From: Lineus longissimus
Taxonomy: Eukaryota > Nemertea > Pilidiophora > Heteronemertea > Lineidae
Length of the DNA: 64,000 nt
Direction: 5' to 3'
Assembly: GCF_910592395.1 (NCBI RefSeq)
Contig: NC_088313.1
Coordinates: 746,501 to 810,500 of the forward strand
Shown here: positions 10,334-23,100 of the stretch, one piece after another
Numbering within the stretch: the stretch's first letter is position 1
Layout of the letters: each line of letters starts with the position of its first letter
The notes under the pieces: generated by a model
Databases searched by the model: none
What the model saw: the letters and a program-made list of their open reading frames with translations, nothing else
What the model was told of the DNA's origin: nothing
Position numbers and translations under genes: made by a program

Positions 10334-13139
10334 GTAAGTACCAATGATATCTTAAAGCAACAACTAACCAGAATTTGTGGGCCTAAGTAATAGAAATGTG
10401 GTCTTTGGTATGAAGGAAAAGGTCTTATTTTGAGAATGTCAGGCAGTCGATAAAAGCTCAAATTGCTGATTTTATTTAAGATTAAGAAATAGAATCTTCA
10501 TTCTGCCAGATCTCGATCGGTCAAAGGTAACCTTTTCATTTCTAGTTTAACATTGATTAGCCCACAGACTGTTGAACAGAGGAAACTTATCTCTTGTAAA
10601 CTTTCTACTTTCTTCCAGCGTCCTCCAATGGGTATGCCCCCACCAGGTATCCCACCTCCCAACTTTAATGTGCCGCCACCAGGCTACCAAGCAGGACCTA
10701 GTTCAGGTGCTCCAGCATCTGGATCGGGCCTCTCCCTGGATGGTGAAATATGGGTTGAGAACAAGTCGGCAGATGGCAAGGTGAGAGTCCATATTCGGGG
10801 TGATAGCTTTGTTTCGATGTAAGCTGTTAATGGGCGGTTGCCACATGTTTAGATGTTTTATTGTTATTTCTATTTTCCAGTGCTACTATTACCATTTGAA
10901 AACGAGGGAATCAAAGTGGACCAAGCCGGAGAATGTTAAGATCATCACACAGGAAGAGGTGGATAATCTTGCCAAGGCCCAGGCCCAGGGAGGACCGGCA
11001 GCCACAAGTGCTTCACCATCAACTGCTGCTCAGGCAGCTGTAGCTCATGGTGAGTAAATTAGTAGTGTTGGCTTTGACTTGTTTCTTGAAGTGTCTCTCA
11101 ATCTGTGTGTCAATACTTGAATATTATTTGGAAAGATCTCACAAGATCTGGCTGATTGCGGGGAAGAAAGTATCAAAACATTTGTTCTTATTTGCCTGAT
11201 GCAGTGCCTCCTTCCTTCAGATTTGTACCATTGAGAGAATCATCTTTGACTTGGCCTGCTTTCCCTGCTGTTGACCTGTCATGAATATAGTTTATTTGAG
11301 ATGTCTACCTTGCTCCTTGCAACAGACCTGCTCCAAGTTAGGATAATTTCTGTATCTTTGCAGCCCAAGCCGCCAGCCAGGCCATACAGAACCAGGGGCA
11401 GCCAGCAGAGGGCACACAAGCACAGACAAATGCTGCTGAGCCAGGCTCAGAGTCTCCACAGCAACAGCAGCAGATGCCTCCCCAGAACAACGCACAAAAA
11501 CCTCCATTCCCATTCGCGGGATTTCCTCCTGGTAAGATGAATGAAAATATGAATGTGTAATAAATTTGCAATACTGTCTGAAAAGTTAATCTGTTTGTTA
11601 ATTTTGAAGATTACCTGTTTGATTATCGACTCATGATTACATTTGGTGCATCATGTCTAAAACTACACTGCTTTAGTGAAAGTATTTTATTTCTATGTTG
11701 ATTCAACCGCTCGATGATGATGAACATTCGCAATTCATGAAAAAGTCATGTTTACAACAAATTGTGCTGTGGTTCTGAATAATAGCGGTTATGTCATGTT
11801 GAGTGTTGAGACGGTCAAATCACAACTGTATCCGATCAAAACTTGAAATCTTCTGATACAAAACTGGTCGCTGAACAAAATGAATTTGTTCTCAACCTGT
11901 AAAACCTGGGTCTAGTTTGTAAGGGGTGTACAAAATGGTGATAAACTTTCAGGTATGATGCCACCAGGTTTCAATCCTAACATGATGCCACCGCCAGGCT
12001 TCAACCCAAACATGCCACCACCAATGGGTATGGGAGGCCCCCCGGACAAGATGCCAAATCAAGCTGGAGACGACTCACAGGCAGCGCAGCCGACGGAGAA
12101 CGCTGCTTCTAGTCCCAAGCAGAATGAGCCACCAGTTGCTGTCTTCCAGTCAGCAGCCAAACCTCAGGCGCCTGTTAAACCAGCAGAGGTGGCAGAGTGG
12201 TTCGAGTATAAGACGGGTGATGGGCGGCCGTACTATTACAATGTGAAGTCGCTTGAGACGACGTGGGAAAAGCCAAAATGTCTGTCAGACTGGGAAGGTA
12301 AGAATTGTCTGATACTTACCAGTACCGGTAATGATATTGATTAACAGTAAACACAATGCACCTATGCAAACTCTCTTTATAAAGAGCATTGTGACAAAAG
12401 TACCGCTCTTATAATGATGAACATTCGCAATTCATGAAAAAGTCATGTTTACAACAAATTGTGCTGTGGTTCTGAATAAGGAGCTGTTCTGTGAAAGCCT
12501 TTTAAGAATCTTACTCTTTCTTTCCCATAGAGAGAATCTTAAGACGGATTTCTATTGAAATTAGAACCGAATTTAGAAGATTTTTGCGTCACAGTTCACA
12601 ATTTCCGTTGCAGAGACAATGGCCAAGTTCAACCAGACGCAGAATCAGACGACAGCGCCATCACCCACGCCAGTTCAGCAGATCCAAGCCAAGGTCCAAG
12701 CCCAGGCTGCAGCCATACACGCACAGCAACAACAACAAATACAACAACAACAACAACAACAACAGATACAACAACAACAGCAGATGCAACAACAGATGCA
12801 GCCAGTGATGCATAAAGAGGAAGGGAACAGGATGAACGGGGATGTGATGGCAGAGGAACCGATGGAGGCAGAGGAGGCCCCTGAAGAAAAGAGAGAAGAG
12901 GTACGCATTGAAAATGACGGAACTATTACTCATTTGACATGAGAACTGAACGTTATGTTAGGAGTGTCTTCAGTCATTTTTGACATGTTTGGATATCGAA
13001 CAAGTTGATGAGTGAAGTGAGGCTCTTATGATGATAAACATTCGCAATTCATGAATAAATCATGTTTACAACTAATTGTGCTGTGGTTAGCTCACCTCTT
13101 AGCAGAGGTGAGCTTATCCCATACCGTGGCGTCTGTCGT

Positions 13140-13195
<56 letters not shown>

Positions 13196-14123
13196 CGTCG
13201 TCCGTTAGCAGGGCACGTTTCGTAACTGTTAGAGCTATTGAGTTGAAACTTGGTACACATGTACCCTTATGTAATGACACCTGGGAGACCAAGTTTCGGT
13301 CCGATTCGTTTCATGGTTTGGCCACCAGGGGGCCAAACGTTAAAAGTGAAAATATGCAATATCTCCCTTAATAGTAGTCGGGAAATTTTGAAAAAAATAT
13401 GGTAGGTACTTCTAGCAAAGGTGCATCATATATCCTCCGGGTTTTTGATTTGACCTCCTTTTCAAGGTCACAGAGGTCAAATGGTGTAAATTAGCCGTTA
13501 GGATGTAATGATGGCACGTTTCTAAACTGCAATGACTATTGATACCAAATTTGGTACACATTTACCCCTTAGTCAGGTGATCTCAGGGACCGAAGTTTGG
13601 TCCAATATGATTCACCACTTGACCACCAGGGGGCAAAATCCAAAAACCTTAAAAATGTGATTATTCCTTAACTTCTTGCTCGATTGCCACCAATTTGATA
13701 TCATGGGTACATCTAACCACCATACAGTATATGTCACACAGGTTTTTAATTTGACCTTCTTGTCAAGGTCACAGAGGTCAAATGGCGTAAATTGGCCGTC
13801 AGGCCGTAACTATGGCACGTTTCTTAACTGCAATGACTATTGATCACAAATTAAGTACACATGTACCCCTTGGTCAGGTGATCTCAGGTACCGAAGTTTG
13901 GTGCGATCTGATTTGCCGTTTGGCCTCCAGGGAGGGGGCCAAATCCTAAATTCTTCAAAATGCCATTATTCCTGACTTGCCCGATTGGCACCAATTTTAT
14001 ATCATAGGTAGATCTAATTCTAACAACCATTCAATGTGTCACCCGGGTCTTCTTTGATTTGACCTACTTTTTAGCTCACCTCTTAGCAGAGGTGAGCTTA
14101 CCCCATACCGTGGCGTCCGTCGT

Positions 14124-14197
<74 letters not shown>

Positions 14198-17100
14198 CGT
14201 CGTCCGTTAGCAGGGCACGTTTCGTAACTGTTAGAGCTATTGAGCTGAAACTTGGTACACATGTACCCTTATGTAATGACACCTTGGAGACCAAGTTTCG
14301 GTCCGATTCGTTTCATGGTTTGGCCACCAGGGGGCCAAACGTTAAAAGTGAAAATATGCAATATCTCCCTTAATAGTAGTCGGGAAATTTTGAAAAAAAT
14401 ATGGTAGGTACTTCTAGCAAAGGTGCATCATATATCCTCCGGGTTTTTGATTTGACCTCCTTTTCAAGGTCACAGAGGTCAAATGGTGTAAATTGGCCGT
14501 TAGGATGTAACGATGGCACGTTTCTAAACTGCAATGACTATTGATACCAAATTTGGTACACATTTACCCCTTAGTCAGGTGATCTCAGGGACCGAAGTTT
14601 GGTCCAATATGATTCACCACTTGACCACCAGGGGGCAAAATCCAAAAACCTTAAAAATGTGATTATTCCTTAACTTCTTGCCCGATTGCCACCAATTTGA
14701 TATCATGGGTACATCTAACCACCATACAGTATATGTCACACAGGTTTTTAATTTGACCTTCTTGTCAAGGTCACAGAGGTCAAATGGCAAAAATTTGCCG
14801 TCAGGCCGTAACTATGGCACGTTTCTGAACTGCAATGACTATTGATCACAAATTAAGTACACATGTACCCCTTGGTGAGGTGATCTCAGGTACCGAAGTT
14901 TGGTGCGATCTGATTTGCCGTTTGGCCTCCAGGGAGGGGGCCAAATCCTAAATTCTTCAAAATGCCATTATTCCTAGTAATGACTTGCCCGATTGGCACC
15001 AATTTTATATCATAGGTACATCTAATTCTAACAACCATTCAATGTGTCACCAGGGTCTTCTTTGATTTGACCTACTTTTCAAGGTCACAGAGGTCGAATG
15101 TACTGTAAATTGGCCATTTTGGGGAAATTGTAATTGCTTGGACCTACATCAAACCTAACACTACATGACACAATACCATGCTCTTTATCCATCTTTCCTC
15201 CACATGAGGTGAGCACAATGGCCCTGGCCATTTTCAAGGTCACAGAGGTCGAATGTACTGTAAATTGGCCATTTTGGGAAAATTGTAATTGCTTGGACCT
15301 ACATCAAACCTAACACTACATGACACAATACCATGCTCTTTATCCATCTTTCCTCCACATGAGGTGAGCACAATGGCCCTGGCCATTTCATTCTGAATAA
15401 GGAGTGGTAATGTCCAGACTCCTCTGCAACCTTGCTGTATTGGGGCAGCTAACTTGTCTACAGTGATTGTTCAGTCTCCCCTCTGAGTCTAATGGCTCTC
15501 AAGTATTCACTGTTCTCTCTTCCAGGAGAAAGAAGAAGAAGAGGAAGAGATGACAGAGGAACAGAAGGCAGCTGAGAGAGCCAAGCCAGTCTCCAGTACC
15601 CCTGTGCCAGGCACACCCTGGTAGGTAGCAACACCACTTCATTAATCAGTCTGCAGAATAAATAAATATCATCTACTGGACCCTAGATTTCTTAGGAGTT
15701 CTCAATCTGCTGAAGTTCTCCAGCTTGATAGTTGAACCTGATCATATCACATAATCTTTGTTTGGTTTTAACACCCGTGTCAACATTAAATTCGAGAAGG
15801 TTCTTTGAATAAATACGCTGCATGTTGTATGGAAAACAGTACTGCACTTATAATGATGAACATTCGCAATTCATGAATAACTCATGTTTACAACTAATTG
15901 TGCTGTGGTTCTGAATAAGGTGCGTATTGTCCCAGTGTATGGTATAAGGACTAGATCACGTCTCTATCCTTGATATAATTTTCTCATTTTAAGGTGTGTT
16001 GTTTGGACTGGTGATGGCCGCGTGTTCTTCTTCAACCCTAGTCAGCAGAAGTCAGTGTGGGAAAGACCCGAGGATCTCGTGGGACGTTCAGATGTTACCA
16101 AGATGGTCGAGACGGTTCCAGATGTTCTGGAAAACAAAGGTGAGTTATAATACTAAGCCTCTTCAGCAGGAAGTGACTGAGTGTAAGCATCACAGCTGTC
16201 TCATCATGAGACAGGATGCCGTGAATCTGGGGTATCCACAGAATGCATCTAACTGCTGTATTTCAAAAGGACATACTGGTTTCTGTATGTTGATTCATAG
16301 AAAAGACAACCGCTCGATGATGATGAACATTCGCAATTCATGAATAAGTCATGTTTACAACAAATTGTGCTGTGGTTCTGAATAAGTAGCGGTTCAGTCA
16401 CACTAGGGAAGGTGGCGCCCTGAGCCGGGTTTCCTCGAATGTTTGCGCTCTCTAAGACAATATTGGTGCTAGTGTCGCTCCCTGGATGGAATGTTTCTCC
16501 TTTCATCAAGCACCCATGGTGACAACTCTTTTTATTTTTTTGCAGGTCTGAAGAAAAAAGCCGAAGAAGAGGTGCTAGAAGATGAGCCAAAACCCAAAAA
16601 GAAGAAGTAAGTCCACTAATATTTCCCAATTTTTTCCTAAACATGCATTGACTGGCAGAATAGACTCAACATCATCAAATTGAATGTTTGATGGCCACTG
16701 TGATTGTTTTTTATCTGAATATACAAAATACACAGTCGGGCTATGCTACATTGGAAGCTAGTGACTTGAAGTTGACTAAAAGTATCAATTTTCATGCTCT
16801 AGGATTGAAGAAGAAGTGAAGAAAGAAGAACCAGTGGTACAAAAGAAAGATCAGCGAACGATGATCGACGCTGGCAAGGAGGCGGCCATTGAGGCTGAGG
16901 TGAAGGCGGCGAGGGAAAGGGCGGTCGTCCCACTCGAGATCAGGATGAAGCAATTTAGAGATATGCTGGCTGAGAAAGAGGTACGTTTCAAATTGAGGAG
17001 TGAATTGTTTTCGATTCCATTGTATGTTTTGGCTGTCTTTGTTTCCATTGTTGGCCTTGTACAGGATATAGGTTTCCGTGGAGGGGATGGGGGCACAAGA

Positions 17101-20100
17101 TGTTGCACAGACTGGAACTTTTATGTGAGTGTTTTAGGTCAGTATATTATTGGTACATTGGGTCGTGTCGTAAAGAAGGATTTCAGCAATGGAAAGCAGA
17201 ATTCTGAGAAGGGACATTTTATGTATTTGTGAGTATACAGTAAGTTTTCAGCTATCTTTGTTGCATTTCTTTCTTCTTTGATCATTTTCTTCCCAATGGG
17301 TAATGAAAGGATTCTCAGTTTAAACCAGCACAGCTGGAAAAGGAAAACCTCTGAAATGGTATGTACAGTGTGATACTGGTGTCCAGGACTATGTGCCGGT
17401 TTCTGGATCTACATGGTTCAGCTTGAAGCTCAACACCTGATGAACTGAGGGGACTTTCAGAAGAACTTGGCCCGGTCGTTCAGCACAAGTGTTGTCACTA
17501 ATGCTGGTGTTAACGTGGCTATAAGTCTATCTAAAATTTGTTTTGAATAACCTGAAGTGTAGTTTGTGATTATGGTGATCTGGAATAGTCTGATATGGTG
17601 GTAGGTTTGACGTTCTAACTTGAGATTTTGAGCGAGTCATCAATCGTTGACATGCAGAAGCCTGATGAGCTTGACAGGAGGACAAAAGTATGGCTTGATC
17701 CGGCATTCTTGTTGAGTGATCCCTTTCAAGGTCTGGTAAGTTTCACATGGTAGGAATGCTTCTCTGAATACCTTCTTCTACCTGTACTGCTTGTCAAGCC
17801 CAACTAACTTTGCATTATATCTTGTAAATAGAGTGTTTCTAAAGTGGTAGCATTCTGATATTAGAGTAAAAAGTTTCCTGGGGAGATGTTCGTAATGAAT
17901 TCTACCCTTGGAATCATCCATGTCGGCTGTGATTTGCTCTTTGATACATCCCAAGATAATAACATGCACACTTTGATTAATTTGGTGTGATATGTGAATT
18001 AATTCATTTGCTCATTGCCATTTCTGATTCCTTGACTAATCAGTATTTTTATGATGATAATGATGTTGCTTTGTTCCTTGCGCGATGAAATTATTGTTAT
18101 AAAATTGTGATCTCTCGATTGAATTGATCAGAGACTTTGGAAGATGTTGATTTTGAGTCGTTGGATTCCTCTTGGAAGCTGAGATCAGAATTATTTGATA
18201 TGATATAGGATTACTGCATACCATACTCTTGATGCTTGCCAAATAGAATGAATCTAATTCATGTTCCGTGTTTGGAATGAAAAGTAGAATTTCTGGTCTG
18301 GACAGACCTTGATGTTGATGTACTTATGTTGATTTCTAATGCGTTGGTTGGAGTCCCACAGGGTGACATATCGAGGCCAGGTTTATCTAGAATGTTCTTG
18401 TGTTCTACTTATTCATCTGATTTTGTTGGTGTTAGCTGCTTAGGTATGCTGGAGAAATTACAGAGTGCCATGCGGACTTTTGGAGCGGAATTGGTAATCT
18501 TCTGTCGAACATTTTACTTAACTGGAGATTTTGATGGATTTTGAAAAGAACAGTCTTTCTCAAGATGATGGATGTAGGTTTCGTGAATTGGAGTTCGTGA
18601 CACAAGGAAGTTGTCCTCGACTGCACGTTGCTGTTGCAAAGTTTTGAACAAGGAAATATGAGTTACATTTAGTTGACTGCTAATTTAATTGCTTATGTCT
18701 ACACTTACCTCTCGCCAAAACCAAGGTTCGTGGTGTAGGTGACTGAAATATGCATTCAAAGATGAAGTTGGTGGAAAATCAGACGAGTTTGCACTGGTAA
18801 GGCATGGCAGCCTCCTTTGAATACCATGGTGTTGCAAAGTGGCAGGAATGCTCCTTTTCCTTTTCTGGCACAAAAACATAGTTTGGCATCGAAGTTTCTG
18901 TTATAATCGTCATATTTTTCCAAAACCTCTCCCCTCATCTTACTTGATCGTCTTTTCCAGGTGTCGGCATTCTCTACCTGGGAAAAAGAGCTGCACAAGA
19001 TCGTGTTTGATCCGCGTTACCTTCTGCTGACGTCGAAGGAACGCAAGCAGGTGTTTGAGCACTACGTGAAGGAGCGAGCTGAGGAGGAGAGGCGAGAGCG
19101 CAAGAATAAGCTGAGGGAGAAGAAGGACCAGTTCAGGGCGCTGATGGAAGAGGTCAAACTTCATGGGAAGTAAGTCGCATGCTTTGTGAGTCGTTGTTGG
19201 AGAATCATTCGGCAGCAGAAGGCCAGATGTTCTGACAGGCTATAACACTCATCTCTGGATGAACTGGCTTGGATACTTCACTCTTGGAATGGCATTCCTC
19301 TGCCATGGTCAAGATTCACTTGGCCTATATGTCAAGATGACCTGCTGTGAGATCATTGGATGACACCCAATTTGAGATAAAAGTTGCCTTCGTTGGAGAA
19401 AACAGAGCTCATGTTGGAATTCTTTTCTTTCCAGGTCATCGTTCAGCGACTTTGCCTCCAAATATGGTAAGGATGAACGGTTCAAGGGTATCGAGAAGAT
19501 GCGTGAACGGGAAAATCTGTTTGCTGACTACTGCTCGGAGCTGAGGCGACGGGAAAAAGAGGAGAAGGCCAACCAGAAAGAAAAGGTAAACATCGATTCA
19601 GTAATGCAACTATTTAAACGCGACCATGAACCCAGTTGGAAAACTCACACGCGTTGGTTGATACCTTTTGCTTCATTTCATGTTTTTGAAGAAAGCTGGT
19701 GATCTAAGGATCTTATCTCTGTGGTTCTGTGAAAGTCGAACACGGATGATCTGGATACTAGTTCAGAAATCATCCTGAGAACATGAGATGTGGAGGAATC
19801 TTGTGAGTGACTTCTGCTCCACCTGGAGTAACCAGGTTTATGACAATTTTGAGAAAGTATTATCAAAACAGCAACTGTTGTACGCTCCTACATCTTCCTT
19901 AGTGCAAGGTTGATATTGCTAGACAAAAAACGAAAAAGTTGTTGAAAATGGGCTCTCGAAAAAACTCGAATATTTGTTGACTGCACGAGTTGTGAGTTTT
20001 CCATCCAGGAGTTATCCATAGTTTCAAGTTCAAGGATCAAATAAAGTTTGAAAGCAGCAAGGAATCAGTACCTTACTTCAGTTCCGAATTGACAAGGCTG

Positions 20101-23100
20101 CATACGGAATTCGAATTACTTCACAAAATTTTCCAATATTGTTAGCTAGCTATGATAGCTTGTGCAAGATTGATGTAATTTCGTTGTTAGCATCATTGTT
20201 TAAACTAGCGTAACTGCTCATCAGCGTCAAATACTTTTGAGCTGACATCCCACAATGATTTGTATCTCCTCATCTTCCTGTTTATCTTTCACATTATTAA
20301 TGGAAGATGTAACAATTTTGTTCTATGAATTTTCAACATAATGGCCTGTCGCTTCAGATTATTACCCGCAATTACGATTAAACGTAATATTGTGCCTTTT
20401 TGTCATGCTGGTCCCAAGTGCAGGTACTTTTGCCAACCTCTCAGTTCCAAGCCAGGGCGACTGTTCCTGGTGGCTTAGAATGATTGCCTTGTGTGGTCTC
20501 ACATACCTACATAAAGAGACCTGGCAAATTGTTTCAGTGCACCTGGGACCAATGTGCTCATCGTGTACACCATGACATTTCTGTTTCATTTATCAAATCT
20601 TTTTCAGCATTATGTCTGTCCAGTGCATACACTTGTATTCTAGTGCGTTATTTCTCATTGTGAATTGTTGGCATTTCCTTGTGATACTAGCATCCATGCT
20701 AAATCATCCTCATCAACCACTTCTTTAACCATTGGAAGAAAATATCAAGAAATACTTTTTGGAAGGACTGTTTGGATTGATGTAATTTGGCTGCTTGGAG
20801 TAAAGAGTTCAAAATTTAGTTTTTGAGAGCTAATTCTTTCATAAATCAAGTACAATCAATAGAATCTATGATCTTGATCTTTGAATAAGTCTTAATGATC
20901 TATTTGTTTGATTGACAGCATTGATGATTTACCAATTAAATTGTTAATTGATTTGATAATACATGTAATGGATGTGTGTAATATATTCTGACAACTAGAC
21001 GAGCTGTTTGTCATTTTGACTGTTGACTCACCCTGTATATGTATCTATAGGATTGCATGCTTTTTGTCATATCATGAAAATGGTAATTCCTATTTTGCCC
21101 CCTCGGTCATAATTCATGACAGTATTTCAGCTTTTTTTCAGCTCTAACCCAATTATTTTCAGCATGAAAATTTGTATTTATGAAACCTTGATGGACATAC
21201 TTGACATCAGAATGAAATGATATGTGCTACAGTTTAGTTTGCCTACAAAGAAGAATTCATTAATTTGCTTACATGCTAATTTGAGGATCATTCATTGTTT
21301 GCTTTTAAATATATTCCTTTGATAAGACTGCGTACCAAAACTTGACTGAAAAATGGAGGAATCGACTTTTGACAAGTTGCAAACTGTTAATATTACTTAG
21401 TTTGGAGTCACTAATTGTTTAGTTTCTAGTATCTGCTTTTAAATCAGTTTTGTCGTAAAAATGACTTGACGAGTCAAAGAATTGAATAAGATCATAAGGC
21501 TTTATAGCACGAGCAGTTGGATCATGACCGATGAAAAATTGATACATTTGTGATTTGGAATCCGTAGATATTCGTTCCGAAAATCTTGACCGAAAATTGT
21601 TTCATGTTATTTTCATGCGAGACGCTCGCAATGTTCTCTTTTGATTTTCATACTAATCTTCTGTAATTCCTTTCCTGAAGACACCGATGCCACCTCTCAT
21701 CGTTCACTGCAGAGCGGGGTGAATCACCGTGCGCTAGCCAGTCACTCACACCCTAACAATGCGATGAATAATAGCGTAAAGGTTGTTCTCTCGTAGAATA
21801 CGCTTTGTAAGTTTGATGCCTTCAGTATGTTCATTTTTTTCTTGTCGGGAGTAAATTCGAATTGACAAATTATTCAAGTACTTGCAGAGTTGAACACATG
21901 AAGAACTATCTGGGACAATTGATCTTTAGCTAGGCCAGTTCATAACAAGTCTATTAGAGATGTGTATGGGTAGCCAAGTCCACAAAAATGAATTGAGGTT
22001 TTTCATGGTTTTGGTAATGAGTATGTTGGCTTCTCCCTATAGTCTTATAGAAACAGGCTTGGTGTTCCTGTTGTTCTGTGGGTTGGCGGATTTGGCAGCC
22101 GTACTATTCTCACCATCATCTAGGCCAAGTATCGTTCATAGGCCTGTTGAAGTCAAGTCAAGCAATAAGACACAAAGAAGTATTTCACGGATACCCTCAC
22201 TTCAGTCAAAGCTTTGTGGGCTTGGTTACAATGAAACTATAACAACAGTAGTCTTATGATCAAATCAGAGTTTGCATTTTCTGATCAGATGTCATTACAA
22301 GTATTTTCCCTTTTTGGAGTTCTGATAGTTTCAGCGATAATGAATTTTGATAGTTTCAGCGATAATGAATTTTGAAGTTGGATAGCATCAGTCGTTGTTT
22401 AGATTTTGGTGTTGAATTAGGCCTCATTTTAAAGCAGACAAATGTTCAAATAGTGACGAAGTGAGATTGTGTTCAGTGAGCGTGTCAAGTTTGTCAGGTC
22501 CGGAGCGTCGTCATTTCCTACTTTCAACAATATAAAAGATTTGTAATTTTGTTTGCAGGAAATGCAAACTTTGATACGAATTGTGTGATTTTAATCAATC
22601 ATTCGAGCGGGGTTCATGAATTTGTCGTCAGATTATCAAGTTGCCTTGACTGGGTTAATGGCTACGTTTCAAAGAAAGTAAATGTTGGTTTATCTGTAGA
22701 TTCATTAACCCCTGGTCGGACGGTTTTTGCATTTTGGTATTCAAAGCATTGGTGTGGTAGCAGCTGACTTTGAAAACATTTGTAATGCGTCCAGTGGCAA
22801 CTGATTCTTTCAAACATTTAGTAGGCCACTCTTGATTTCTCATTACAAAGACACTGGTGGTATCTTGCACCAATGATTTGACTGACATTGTGAATGTTCT
22901 GATATCGTTTTATTATTTGAAATCATGCTGGTTTTTGCATGATATTCTTTTGAAACGAGACAGGAATGGGAATTGAACCATCACAGTTGTGGTTATTCAG
23001 GCATAGACTACCAGGGTGAAATTTTCATCTCTCATGATTGCGTGTTTGTAGCATTTGATGGTCACAAAAAATACAAAATACATTTTCTGAAAGAAGTGAT

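Larger units (their letters stand above)
13089..15390. mobile_element. Inserted compound repeat, two tandem units of about 1 kb
   Basis: Both units (13089-14072 and from 14073) start with a hairpin, AGCTCACCTCT with AGAGGTGAGCT around a TAGC loop, followed by a (CGT)n run. The second unit is full length; the first lacks its 3' end. The 3' terminal segment (about 15076-15228, ending GAGGTGAGCACAATGGCC) is itself repeated at 15229-15390. AGCTCACCTC at the 5' end and GAGGTGAGC near the 3' end are inverted ends. No transposase is encoded. A TT duplication at the edges is compatible with a target-site duplication but is too short to prove. Confidence 0.7.
13022..15405 (+). pseudogene. Box C/D snoRNA-like copy 3, split by a 2.3-kb insertion (TCERG1 intron 8)
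   Basis: The 5' part 13022-13088 has stem GCTCTT, box C ATGATGA (13028-13034) and the full guide core down to CTGTGGTT. The D box and 3' stem (TTCTGAATAAGGAGT, 15391-15405) resume after the repeat block at 13089-15390. The break falls two bases before CTGA. The stem halves (GCTCTT with AAGGAGT) still match. This copy is presumably inactive unless the insert is removed. Confidence 0.75.

Noticed and set aside
13051-14373. Poly-arginine open frames
   Set aside because: They read the (CGT)n microsatellite at the start of each unit of the inserted repeat.
11705-16394. Reading the five intronic copies as a simple MITE family
   Set aside because: Short inverted ends could suggest a MITE, but the C/D boxes adjoining the stems, compensatory stem changes, same orientation and one copy per consecutive intron fit snoRNA genes better. 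Genome-wide copy number would settle it.
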